Positions 38,483 through 51,000 of a stretch of DNA of 64,000 bases are shown here, in pieces. The notes under the pieces are model-generated. The model saw only the letters and a list, made by a program, of their open reading frames with translations, searched no databases and was not told where the DNA came from. The number at the start of each line of letters is the position of its first letter. Position 1 is the first letter of the stretch. The DNA is from Mesaphorura yosii (lineage: Eukaryota; Arthropoda; Collembola; Poduromorpha; Tullbergiidae): assembly GCA_009869945.1 (NCBI GenBank), contig WIXG01000009.1, positions 1 to 64,000 on the forward strand. The letters are read 5' to 3'. Position numbers and translations under genes: made by a program.

Positions 38483-39018
38483 ATAGTGCTTCCAATTTCA
38501 AGAACTGAAATGGCAACGGTGGCCCACGTTCATTCCTCACGTACCTACTTTTCTCGTTTAGCAACGTAAACTATTGAAAGTTTGCATTAGCGAACACTGC
38601 CTGATGTTAGGAGTTGCTGCTACTGCACCTCCTGGGTTTTCTGTAAACCGAGACTTGAGTCAAAACTTAATTACCCGTAAAACTGCCTCAACAACTTAGA
38701 CAACGTGCGCCATGTCTAGTTCAAAACCCTGGAACTTGTTGCGGCTGATATGATCTACTTGCATGTGATCGCGAGAACCCAATAATGTTCGATTGGTACT
38801 GTCTGATTCACTTCAGTCATTTAGGTTAGGTTAGGTTTTGCGTGAGCGAAGCGAGCGCTGCGATGTGTTCCCGCGAAGCCGGAGCATAGCAGCCAGTGGA
38901 GCTTTAGCCACATCCCTAGCAACGAATTTATTGCCCAATCTGCAATTTCCAGGCATAAGTCCCATTGGGAAGGTGAAAGTTGTGAAGTCAAGAGGCCAAC
39001 TTTAAACTTTTTTAACTT

Positions 39019-39133
39019 TAACTTTTTTTGGAAGCGTTTCCGACACTCGGGACCACTTTTTCTGAGCTCAGCTTAGGCAAATTAGTCTATACTATCAGTT
39101 TCAGGAAATTTGGCAATGTGTCGCTATAATAGG
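39019..39133 (-). repeat. Right terminal inverted repeat of MITE-like element
   Basis: Inverted copy of 38370-38482, with mismatches clustered near GACA(TG/CA)TTGCC and CCTA(T/A)GCT(A/G)AG(T/C)TC and one extra A in the A tract. Confidence 0.85.
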
Positions 39134-42100
39134 ATGTTTCATAAAAATTTCCATTTTATTCTCCTCTCGCTTGCGCGTGTGCTTTGCCTTGCGCGGATTC
39201 CCAATAATGAACTAATTGGGCTCTTCCTGGGCCTGTCATCGCATTTTGCATCGTGTCATTACCGAATTTATTATTTTAACTTTACTTTTCGTTACCATTA
39301 GCATATACGAATCTGTTCCATACATACTCTCGCCTATCTTTACCGCATTTTTCTTATTGATTTCGGTACTTGTCGGGTTATTATTGCCATAATTCCAACT
39401 TTTATCACCTCACACTTGCACCGTCGAGTACGTAATTTGTAGAGACTTCGCTGTCATCAGAGAATTTGATTCATATTCCACTGTCCACTCATGTCACGCC
39501 ATGCTTGTATTCAATATAAACGTGTTGCAAAGTAATGACAGCGTCATTACTCGAACAATAAAGATAAATAAATCGTAAAGACAGAATTACTATTTGCCAT
39601 TTGCTTGTCATTCGGATGGACTGGATAACAATTTGACTCATTCTCCGTACCGTTATTAAAGGCGATAAAATTGGAGTACACCGAAAACGGGTAAAAAGTG
39701 AGGAAAGACTGGCATTGCCAACCTTTTGATTTTTAGGGGTTTTGGAAAGAATTAAATTAAGGTTAATTCATCTTAACTTTTGGGGGTTATGAGACGCATG
39801 AAATGAAATCAAAGTGATGCTTAAATGATGCATAAGTCGGTTCCGTTGTTTTTATCTCGCTCTAAGTAAGAAATACGGCACAAGAAATTTAGTTCATGGT
39901 TTTGGATTCTCGGCTGCGGCAAACTAGTGAATAGCAGCTTGGTCCGATAATTGAACTTGTTCGTTGTTCCCTGAAAGAATAAAATCATCATTTATTGCCC
40001 AAGGTGGTAATTATAACGTGTACTCAACAATGGTTATCGGGCTGTGAAAGATTTATGCGTCTGATAAAAAGTGTAACAACACTCCAACCTGCAAGCTAAG
40101 ACTCAAGGGCGAGGAAGAGTGAAGAATGGTCGGAAATTCATGGTCGCTTAATTTCACTAATGAGGAACGTGATACAAATTCTTAATTGCCAGGCCTGTGA
40201 TTAATTCTGACCTCTGAAGACAAATACAGCTTGAAGTTCAATAGTTTCTTTGTAGCCTGCCTGCGATTTGAATCAAGCATTGATTGGAGATTACTGCTTG
40301 CAAAGTTCACTGGCTTGACTAGCTCGTTGCTCTTCTGTAAAATGTGCATTCAGGCCGAAGTCAAAGCCGAAGCTAAATGAGTCTAATTAACTCCATTCAG
40401 CGGAGTCGTCCAGCGCACTTCACCTGGACGAGACGGTGTCTGGAGCACCAAATTAAAATTAATGAATCCCTTCAACCGTTACAATTAAACAAGTGTCACT
40501 TTATGCGAAGTGTTTGAACAGCGAGCGAGGGCAAACAACACTCGTTCGTCATTTTAATAATAGAAAGAACAAACAGTACTTGATTGTAAAGAGCACTGTA
40601 CAAGGAGAGATTAGCAAGAGCCAAACCCAGGCTAGACTGGGCTTTACTTTAGCTTACGCTCATCAAAATAGCACAGCGTGTGTACACAGGAATACTGCCT
40701 GGAGTTTTTGCTCATTAGTTGTAATAACAAGTCGTTAGGGATTATTATTTTCGCGAATCAAGCCTTTGATTTTATCTAAATAATAACTCGTATACAATTT
40801 CCTAATTATCGAGCGACAAGTGACGGCAGCGAAACCTCAAAGTCTAATTGTGCCGTCGGAGCTTAATTATTTGTGAATACTTCCCAGAACGCTTAACGAC
40901 AGCCGACTCTACCAGCGCCCGTGCAGAACGCTAACAGCCACAGCTTAAATGGAAAAGAATATTTGACTTCGTGTTTATTGGTTCGTTGATTGGACGACAC
41001 ATCAAAGGGCTGCTTTCTCATTCGCACGGATTTGATTACATAATTAAAACCGTGACTCGGGCTGATTCGCACAATTCTGGAAACTATCTGTCCATCAGTC
41101 TTGATTCGAATATCTGAGCTGTCTGAATCAGTATCCGTCAAGCAATTAGGAAATGCGGCGCACGGATCTCACGCAAAGCTCGTAGGGATTTAAGCAATTA
41201 GGACGCATTACTTACGGATCATTCGTTCGTAATTCCCACACAGTGGGAATTAACTCAATCAGCCGATCTGTTCCTGTGGCGAGTTCCAGTTCCGTGGTGC
41301 TAATCCTTGATGAAAGGATCACACGACCGTGTTCCAATTAGTTGGCACCAAGATCCGTTTCCTTTGCAATTATCAAGTGAATTCGCGAATTACTGCTCAA
41401 TTAAGCTCTCTGAAGGTTGTGAGCCTACCATGGAGGCTGTAAGTATGGTAGAATAAATTGGAGGACGTGCTGAAAGCAGTAAGCAGAAAGCTGCGAGTGG
41501 ACCACAGCCAGCGCAGCGCTGCAACTTTTGAGATTTAGTATTCCTTGTCAAATTAAATTCAGTCATAATTGCAGTTTTAATTCTGCAAGTAATTAGTTTG
41601 ATCATGTTTCCTGAGGTAGGACACTTCGGACTTCGAAGAATTTGAGAGCGTTATGAACTGTCACTGTCATGTATACCAAAATCGCTTTGCAATTGATAAA
41701 AATAATTGAAAAAGCCTCTTTCATTTGACCCGCATAATTCAATGATTTCTAATTGGACCCAACGACACGGAAGAGAGCAAGCTCAAATTAGGCATGTTAC
41801 AAGGGAAACTGCAACCAGGACTCCACCAAAGCCTGAAACAGAGCTGGAACTGGAAGCGACGAAAGAATCCGATGAAAGACACTGAAAACGAATCTACTGG
41901 ATAATAACATGGGATTTGGACCATGCGCTCAGAATACAAGCAGAATACAAGAAGTTTTCTCATAATAATGATTTTTAAACAAAAGAATTTGTCGTGTCAC
42001 GATGACTTGACTTGACTTGACTCGTTTAGTAATAAGGCGAATAAACGAGATACGAGAATGAGAGAATTCCAGATATCCAAAGCTCCAAAGTTGAGCCCGC

Positions 42101-44783
42101 AACAGCACAGCAGTGAAATGAAGTTATTTCCAGATACATACAAGCCAATCCACGCCAGAGAAAGAGTTCGGAAGGTCTTTCTTTCCACTAATCATAGCTA
42201 AATATTGACCAATTACACTAACGAGCTGCCACATTCTTTATATTCATTCCCACAATAATAATAATGCTTACATGATGTGGGGAGTGGATTGCGGATGCGT
42301 AGCTCAGCTAAGAGCAGGCACGGCACAGACAGCAGAGAAAAGGGAATTGAACATCTTATTCTCATCCTGCCTGCCTGGAAGAGCAGAGAAGCCAGCCACG
42401 AGTAGAACACAAATAAACCCGACCCAATCTCTCCCCATCATTAGGACAGATATTTTACTCCTGAGAATATTTCAGTCAGGGACGACTCGTTTGATTCCTC
42501 CTGCATGATTGCTAAGCCAAGCCAAGTCAGTCTCGCATCTCCCCTGCATTAATCCTCAAGCGTCAGCTCGAGCCATCATCTTGTCCTTTTCCCGTGAGGT
42601 GAATGTCTCAATTACCATTTTGTAGCCCACAACTTTAAACAATGATTCCAAATTGGCTGACATGGCTTGGCGGCCCAACGAGCCCAAAACCAAATCCGAT
42701 AACGAGAAAAATACGAACACGACAGTCAGCCCGCATGGAGCAATACTCGACTTCACATTCACACCTTGTTTGTCACCCATCGATTGCCAAATGCCAAATT
42801 GCCATCTCACAAAATCCAAATCAAAAGTCATGTCCAGCGCAGTGCAATTGAATGCAGTGTCTACAGTCGTTGATATTGAGTCAACAATCACTTTCTCTGC
42901 ATGACACGAACAGAATACGAAAGTCAAAGTCAAGGTGGACGGTGCCTAGCAAGACACGGCGAAAGCAAAAGAAGAAAGGGAACGACAAATTGAAATTCAA
43001 AATGTAAATATCGTTAGCGCAGTGCGATGCGAGCCACGACCTCACATTACACAGTTGTAGTTCCTAAAAGACTTCTTGGACATGTTGAATTGAGTTGCAT
43101 TTGCCTTTGCTTTCATTTCGTGCGTGAGAGACGTCTCCTCGTCTCGATACACCTGGAATTGACATAAAGAGTAACTCTTTTCATGGACCATGCGAATTGC
43201 CCTCAAAATTCTTTGTTACATCGTCACATGAATATGAAAGAATTACATTGGCACTTGTGTGAACATTTAAGCTGAAATGGCCAAAGCTGAAGAATTCGTC
43301 ACGTTAACACTGGTTTCAATGTCAAATGAGGACACACTTGTAGTCCACAGCCACTTGGAAGCGGTGGTGGCTTAGCGCTTATTGAGCTCGGCAGCGGTAG
43401 CAAAATTAGAAAGCAAAGGAGGCGATCCTCAGCTATCTGTTGTCTGCTTCTTCATGAGTAAAATTCATCTTGAGAGCAAAAGCAACAAAGACGTGTAACA
43501 CGTAACTTGCCCGATCATTCGTAGGAGTGTGTGGAAGCGTTTCTGTAAGAGTTGGACTTGTTAAAAAGAAGTTTATTGTTGGTATTTACTGTCCTCTCAT
43601 CTGTCACTCACCAGGTGGTCAGCAGTTTCCCTGCCTTCGGTGTTTGGGCTCGAATACTTGATTTGAATGTCGACTTGTATTTTCGGAAGATGTAAATAAA
43701 CTTGAAGCAACACAAAATAGACGTATGCCGTAGCCAAAAGATTCTTTACCTGAGTCTGAGTCTGGTATTGACATTTGACTGAAAAAGAGCCACTCGTGAT
43801 GAAGTGACAGACAAAGACGACGAAATGGACGAAGACGAGTTTAGGACAAAAATACGAGCCGCAACGCAATCCTTTTTAGATGGCATGTAATTACAAATGT
43901 TCTGCTAATACATTCTCGAATTAGCAAACACGAGCACAAAGTCCAGAGAACCGCAATGTTTAGGTTTCAGAAGATTTAAATCTCTGCGACTGCAGCACAC
44001 AAACTGAAAAATTCCTTTGAATAGAGCTGTAAGTGACAAGACGCCAATTCTCCCCAATTTTTTGGGTCTCGTTCCATTTTATTGCCTCGACTAGACTGGG
44101 TTTCGAATTCCAGTAGGGGATGCACGCGTATACGGAAAGTGAAACAAAGTAGACGAATGTGTTTGAATTTAGGAGGGGAGAAACTCCGCAAATTGAATAA
44201 GATGGTTATGTTTATCGTTGGAGTGTGATTTTTATTCGGAGACAATGACAAAACAAAGTGGGATGGGAGGAAAGTGGCAGAGTGGCAAAGTGGCAATGCA
44301 TTGCAAATGATTTGAATTGAAATGAATGAATTATCCTCACTGCTGATAATTTATGGCAGTAAACAGCAAACGCCCTGTTTCAAATTTTATTCATTCTTTA
44401 ACGATTGGGCGCTCCTTGCTACCATGCACGATGATTCAGACCTTATTTTGTAGTGGCACAGATTTTTGTCCCCAAAATGTGCCAGGCTTGGTATCAATGC
44501 TAAATAAAGTCGCATTGTATGGCATTATCACGTGCCAAGCCAAGCGACAGCTGCCTGAGCTGACGCCAATATAATACGTTTTGATAGTCAAGGTCGATCA
44601 GGAGTCAAGTCAAGTGGATCACATTCGCATTCACGTTACATAATTCGCGATAATCTTCACAATACGCGGCTCAGGCTTGGAGCGACAGTTAAATCAGCGC
44701 TCACTATGCAGTGTGACAACGAATGGTCTGGTCTGGGAATCAGTAAATAATTGGTGCAGCCCTCTCCTGTCTCGAAATTCGAA
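39134..44783. other. Non-coding region between the MITE and the DJ-1/PfpI gene
   Basis: Nothing coding could be supported. The last bases before the DJ-1/PfpI start include TGGTGCAG ending at 44759, which could be a 5' UTR splice acceptor, and an in-frame TAA at 44748. Confidence 0.5.
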
Positions 44784-45428
44784 ATGTCTTACGCTGGAAC
44801 TTCGAAACTGAAAGACAATACACCAATCACAATCGGAATTCTGTTCTTCAACGGAGTCGAGGTGCTGGATTTCGCTGGTCCATTTGAAGTGTTCACACTG
44901 ACTGGAAAATTATTTCCCGGACTCATCAAGGTGGTCACAATTGCAGAAACCAAGCAAATCCATGCAACTGGGCTGAATGTCGTCGCTGACGAGCTGCTCG
45001 ACGTCGACAACTTGCCGGCAATTGACGTGCTGGTCGTGCCTGGCGGGGAGGGAACCAAGACAGAGTGCAACAATCAAAAACTGCTTAATTGGATCAACAA
45101 ATTGGCTCCATCACTTCGGAATATAATTTCTATTTGCACCGGAGTCCGAATTTTGGGCAAAGCAGGGCTCCTGGATAACTTGACCATCACTACGCACCAT
45201 AAATGCTACGATGCAGTTCAGCCCACCTGCCCAAAGTCGAAGATTTGCAAGTGCAGACGATTCGTGGATAATGGTAAGATGCTAACATCAGGCGGTATTT
45301 CGGCAGGCATCGACGTGTCGTATCACTTCGTTCGCAAGCTGTACGGAGCAGACGCAGCGCTGGAAGTTGCAGGGCACGCGGAGTACGATTGGAAGAACGA
45401 AGAGTACAGAGAAAAGTGCGAGTGTTGA
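44784..45428 (+). CDS. DJ-1/PfpI superfamily (GATase1-like) protein, isonitrile-hydratase-like subgroup
   Basis: Intronless gene of 214 residues. The start is the first ATG after an in-frame TAA at 44748. The fold runs from strand ITIGILFF (15-22) through DFAGPFEVF (29-37, family acid E35), VLVVPGGEGT (82-91) and the nucleophile elbow ISICTGVRIL with C118, followed by AGLL and TTHH, then SGGISAGIDVSYH near the C-terminus. This motif set is that of isonitrile hydratases and the N-terminal domain of bacterial AraC-type regulators, not of animal DJ-1/PARK7 (VCAGP elbow). No DNA-binding domain follows, so an enzyme is more likely than a regulator; the substrate is unknown. AATAAA lies 54 nt past the stop. 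Lack of introns beside intron-rich neighbours makes lateral origin possible. Confidence 0.9.
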   Translation: MSYAGTSKLKDNTPITIGILFFNGVEVLDFAGPFEVFTLTGKLFPGLIKVVTIAETKQIHATGLNVVADELLDVDNLPAIDVLVVPGGEGTKTECNNQKLLNWINKLAPSLRNIISICTGVRILGKAGLLDNLTITTHHKCYDAVQPTCPKSKICKCRRFVDNGKMLTSGGISAGIDVSYHFVRKLYGADAALEVAGHAEYDWKNEEYREKCEC

Positions 45429-45481
45429 AAAGCAGACTGTCCTAATTTGTCAATTATCAGATTCCTACACTGATAAGAGTC

Positions 45482-45487
45482 AATAAA
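45482..45487 (+). terminator. AATAAA polyadenylation signal of the DJ-1/PfpI gene
   Basis: Canonical AATAAA 54 nt after the stop codon at 45428, as expected for an expressed eukaryotic gene rather than bacterial contamination. Confidence 0.65.
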
Positions 45488-48059
45488 CTCATCGGCCCGA
45501 TTTACCAGATTGCTTGCGCGTCAGTTTCTGCATCATGGAATCATTTATCAACGTTGTTCGAATTCATTCGTGGCAGTTTGATCGTAATAAATGAGAATTT
45601 TATTCGACTACCAAAACATGGAGATCTTGATTAAATCTTGTCGCCCGTCCGTCTTGATAAAAAAACCCAGCATTTTATTGGCAATGGGAAAGGAGATTGA
45701 GCTCGCGAGCTAGTGCGAGTAGATAAAAATGAGATTTGTAACCACAAAATCAAAACTGATGAACAGAATGAACGCGTTCTTCTTTCCCCGATGATCCCAT
45801 TGTAAAAAATGATCCTCGTCGTTTGAAACTCATTTTCACGCCCTTTTCAAGTAAGCACTGATTTGCCACACATTTCGCAGCCGTTAAAATGAATCCAATT
45901 TGTAGGAATGCATTTAAACTCAATTCACAATCTGCACTTGCACAGTTGTGAAGTTTTCCTTCATGCATGAAACATGTACTGAAAGTATTGAAAGTGTGAA
46001 TAGCACCATTTACGAGTTTCTCTTTGCACTTGCATGCTTACTTTCTCTAGCTCCCAACTCAAAAGATAAAACCGATACACCAGCCTTGTATCGCATTAAG
46101 TTCATCTTTTATCCATCTTTCTGAACTTATGCTGACCAGTAGAAATCGCAGAAGTCATTTGTCCTTATCATCATCAATGACGCAGATTAGCGGACAACAG
46201 TTTTTAATGACAATTTGCTGTGTATAAAGCCTAATAGCTTCAAGTAAAACGCGCTCTCATAAAGTTCGGTTCCGGTTATTCGGTCTCATTTTTGTCAGGC
46301 TAGGCACATCTTCATCTCCCAGCCAAATTATGTTGAGATTAGTTCTGTCTTTATAATAAGCTGGCGTGATTCGACAAATCAAGCGTCAAGCAGAAGTTCG
46401 CAATTTAAGGTCAATATGTCCGAAAATCTTTCACTCCGGAAAAGCACACATAGAAATACGATGACAAGCCCAAATAACGCAACTAACTGCACTGGCGGCG
46501 CATGTAACATATTTGTCCTCAACGGTGTAAGTTGCACAACACGGAACGACGCTGCTTTGATTCGAGTTTTACTGTGATCTGTGAATCCAAAATCATTTTT
46601 GGTTCCAATTCATAGATCCGTCCAGGTTTCTTGCAGCTACCATGCGAGACTAGCCGTCCTGACGAAAGCAACCCTAAAAAAGCGGAAACCTAATGAAAGT
46701 TGAACCTTCATCTTGACACTGCACGGAAGAATCCCCTTTACAATTCACACGCACACCCTCGACAAGTTCTCAATCACCTTCACGAAGCCTTCCGGAAACG
46801 AAATGACGCAACGCAGGGAGTTACTTCAGAAAAACCAGTGTAAATTATGCGTGTGCACGTTGCAAAGAAAGATTCCAAGTTCAAAAGCGGTTCAACCTGC
46901 ATGCATTCTGAAATTATGATTCTCAGGTACGAGCAGGAACATTAGGCGCCAATTGTGATGGAAATTCCTGCCGACTCAATCTACGCGTACAAAGACTAAG
47001 AGTGCAGAATGCGGGAAATCATGGTAAGAATTTTGAAGAAATTTCGTCTTATCAGGGTACTCACCATACTTTACTGAAGTCCAATGCTGACGCGGACGCG
47101 TCGGAGCGAGAATCGGGTCGATTACATTGCTCAATCAGTTTGAATCTAGTTAATCAGTGAGTCAGGAAGAACAACTTTGATGAGTTGGCGACACAATAAT
47201 GAGAATACTTGTGTCAAGACCAGAACAAATCCCGTCAGGAGCAATCCAGTGTTTGTAATCTGTAAGAGTAATAGAACATAAAACCCGATTTTGTCATTCT
47301 AACGAGGCGCCTGTGGGAAAGAGATTTCTTAATTAAAACTGTATCGTATTGAAAAGTATCTTCGGCAGCAGGCTGCTTGAAACTCTTAATCCCGGTGTCT
47401 GAATCAGTGGACTTGACGTTGTGATTCACCAGCAACATGACAGCGATAGAAAATTGCACGCAGCATCATGATCATGACTGTGAGTCACCAGTCACAGCGA
47501 TAACGTACTACTGTCATCACCTTAACTGTGGTGAGCACTCCTGTGTTATGTTAACCATGCAACTGTGGCATTGACTATTGACATTCATTAGCAAGCATGG
47601 CTCGCAGGTAAATGAATACGCGATGCTTACGAAATATCCAAGCAAGTACAACAGAAACTGAGCCAGCCTAGTATTCTCATGCTAGCGGAATATTAATTGA
47701 GAATTGAGATTCAGCAGCTATCAAAATAGTACGCCCGTGTTGAGTTTCCTTGAAACTGATAAAGGAGCTCGAGCTATTAACATATTTAAAGTTTACATTT
47801 GATGCAAACAAAAGCAAAAACAAATCCAATACGCACTTTATTTTTCTGCGGCATTTGAGTTGATTTTTGTTGAACGAACCAGAGTAAAATTGCAACTGTT
47901 ATCTTGATCGTGCTAATTCATGATTCATAGGTAGGCTTTCCGTGTTGGTGCAGCAAGAGTTGGCGTAGTTAAGTAACTTGGCTATTGATAAGTTAGGTTG
48001 AAGTAGAATTTTATAGTTTAGTTTAAAGTTTACGGTAAAATCAACTTGTCATTTTCAAC
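45488..48059. other. Intergenic region before CYLD
   Basis: I find no exon here with splice sites and conserved protein. It should contain the CYLD promoter and 5' UTR, but no clear TATA box or initiator stands out. An in-frame TAA about 27 nt before the CYLD ATG limits upstream extension of that frame. Confidence 0.45.
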
Positions 48060-51000
48060 ATGGAACAAGTTCGTGGGGAAAGACTGATTAGCTGGCAACT
48101 TTACGCCTCGAATTGCATCACAACAAGTCCGGAGCTTCCAACAGGTAAGATCGTTAATGACTTCGGTCTTTTTGGTCATCTCTTTAACGTTTTACCGGTC
48201 ATCTCATTCTGTTCTTCCTCAGGCTTCCTCTTGACTCGCTTGGAACTAGAAATTCCATTTTATGAATTTGGGTTTGACAACTTTGAACAGTTTCTCAGCA
48301 GCTTAGATACGAAAGCCTTATTTCAGGACGAGAACGTGCTTCGTCTTCCTCGTGTCGTCGCAGAAATCGGTGAACACTTCGTGACCTTCGTGCATTCACG
48401 GTTTTTGACAGGACTTTGCTGAGTCCGCTGACTTTTGTTTATTACAGCCGATCGAGACGACATTCGGCGTGGAGACGAGGTTTACTGGGTTCCTAACCCT
48501 AAAAATTTGATTCCGTTCAGAGGGAAAGTCAGATGGATTGGAAACGTTGGAGGAATCACTTGCGCCGGCATTGACTGTGTATGTGTCGGAATTTATAGAA
48601 ACTTTGTAATACAGCAATGAAAAGGAAAACGCTTGTGCAATAAATATAATTTTTTACTTTTACAGGAGCAATTGACTGGCTTGGGGCCAATGAAATTCAG
48701 AGGTAGCTTCTTGTTTCGTGCTTCCACTGCGCACGCCAAAATAGTCCCAATACGAGACGTACTTCTGACCAAAAATTACGAAGATAAATCGTTTAAAACC
48801 CTGCTATCTTCAGCGTTTAACTCAGTAGCTCATTCATTGGGATTTGGCGATAACCCCCAAAACCCAGAGCCGAGTACCCCCGTCCTTCACAAAAGAAATG
48901 ACAGAGTGCAAGCCGCGAGCGTGGCAAATGCTGCTAATACTAGCGATTTTGATGGGAACAGAATGGAATCAGGCGTCCAATCTTATCCGTTGGAAATTCG
49001 TGAGTAAACACAACTTTAAAATTATTCGTAACTCCATTTTCGGACATTTCGGATTGCGCATAACGTTTGACGTGACTCATTATTGCAGGTGAGTTGCCAA
49101 ATGGGCTAAAGACGTCTGATCTTGTGGTCTGGGTTACTGATCATGGAGCAATCGAAGGCGTTCTATGTTGGATTGGATATCTGCGAAGAGGATTTGGATT
49201 GGCTGCTGGAGTTGACTTTGTAAGATCCTTAACACTTCCTCATTTCCTGCGTTCGTCAGCATGCATTCTAGCCCACTTTCCATCTCGCAGCAAAAAGAAA
49301 TTGGCGACACCGACGGACGGTTTCACGATCGTCAGCTTTTCTATTGTCAGCCCAATCATGGCAAATTTGTCCGAGTTGAAGAGCTGGTTAGCCTTGAAGA
49401 CTTCTACAGAACTCCTGCGGAAGTCGCTCCCTTGAATGGAACTTCGGAGCAGAATACTGCGGTAAAAATGGAAAAGAGTTTCGCACAAGGTAACTGGTAT
49501 AAATAGTTTATGTTCGAGACATTTAAAAAGCAGTTCGTTATTTATCCTTTGTACTTCAGAATTTGTAATTGGTGATTTCGTGGAATACATGCTGAATCCT
49601 GGAGAGAAGTGGATTGGAACGGTATTGTGGAAGGCTGCTGATAAGAGCACAGATGGGGATACTCTTTATGGAATTGAGTTTGTAAGCAATTAGCTGTTAG
49701 CAGCAGGATTGACAGTTCGTTCAATCATACCAGCAAACGACTATTCTAGACGAAGCCGACTGGACTCACCCCTGCCGGGGAACAGGCTCTTCCATTTTGG
49801 TGCCGTGCTGGGTACGGTGGATTGGCACTGGGCAGCAGACTGAAGGAATTTCACGGAGACGTGACCATGGAACCGGAGCAGTCAGCGTCGTCGAACAAAA
49901 CAAGTCACAACGCGACGCAACAGATTGTAACTGTCAGAAAGGAACCCGAGGAAGTGCTTGCAAAAATAGAAAATCCGGGCTCATCACGATCCGCTTTTGA
50001 TATTGACACTTTCATAGAACCACATGGCGATTTGAATACTTGGACAAAAAGTCTTGGTAAGACAAGCCTTCCTACTTGAATTCTCGTTGAACAAAACTCG
50101 TCTCATTAAATTAAATACTTAGGATTTAATAAGGGCATCCAAGGGGAAGACAATTCCTGTTATGTGGACGCTACCCTGTTTGTACTTTTGGCTTACACCG
50201 ACGTTTTCGATGATGTTCTACTCAAAGACGACCAGTACTTGGAACCATTTACTCGTAAATTCAAGCAGGTTCTGCGGCTTGACATTGCAAATCAGCTAAG
50301 ACGTAACAGCTACTGCCCATCCACGAAGGTCAAGTTGTTGCGAGACGAGATAGACCGCATGAGAAATGGAATCCGATACGGAAAGATGGGTAATGTTAAT
50401 TCTATATTCGTCATGTAAACTTAAGGCTAGTTTAATGGAGGCATGCTTGAATTTTTGCAGCTGATGTCGAAGAATTCTTGTTCGTCCTCTTTGAGAGAGC
50501 ACTCAAACTTACGAACTTCATTCACTATTCAAATGGTGTTTCGGACTTCTTGCATCAGATTATTATAAATCCTGCTGACAATCGTCAAATAGTTACCACA
50601 CAAAGACTGTTGGAAAACAGCATGTTCAAGGAAGGGAACATCAAGTTCAATAGAATTCCGTCACCGGCCTTCTTCATGATTATGCCGAGATCGAATGGAC
50701 AACTGGTAAAGTACAGCGTGATAGTTCCATCTCTTACAATCGACCTGACCCATCTTTTGGCCGACAGTAAGCAAGAATGTTATCAGAGTTTGTGTTTCAT
50801 GGACCACGAAGGCATTTTCTGTCATTCTATTTTTGCAGCAGCAAGACCCTGCATTTTATGTAGCACTAATTTGGCCACGACTGATTGCTTGGAGTGTTTC
50901 GACCAAATTGCAAATGCCGGCGTGAAATCTTCAGCATTTTGCGCAAAATGCTATGAACTATTTCACCAGGAGGAGGCGAGATGCGGCCACTACAAAACAA

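Larger units (their letters stand above)
38370..39133. mobile_element. MITE-like DNA transposon with ~113-bp terminal inverted repeats
   Basis: The left terminus (38370-38482) and right terminus (39019-39133) are inverted copies differing at about five positions plus one A-tract indel. Both outer ends read CCTATTATAGCGACA inward. The 0.54-kb interior has no open frame of transposase size, so the element is non-autonomous. It contains three TTAGG units near 38820. I see no clean target-site duplication: seven bases outside the right end (GAAACATC, inward) recur left of the left end but separated by about 11 bp. The high identity of the ends suggests a fairly recent insertion. The superfamily cannot be assigned from the ends alone. 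Confidence 0.85.

Noticed and set aside
38818..38840. Telomere repeat, TTAGG x3
   Set aside because: Only three units, inside a transposon-like element; not evidence of a chromosome end.
48145..48422. Unspliced reading of CYLD exons 1-2 as a separate 120-residue protein
   Set aside because: Donor GTAAGA and acceptor at 48222, plus the phase-correct join at 48369/48448, tie these exons to the CAP-Gly exons.
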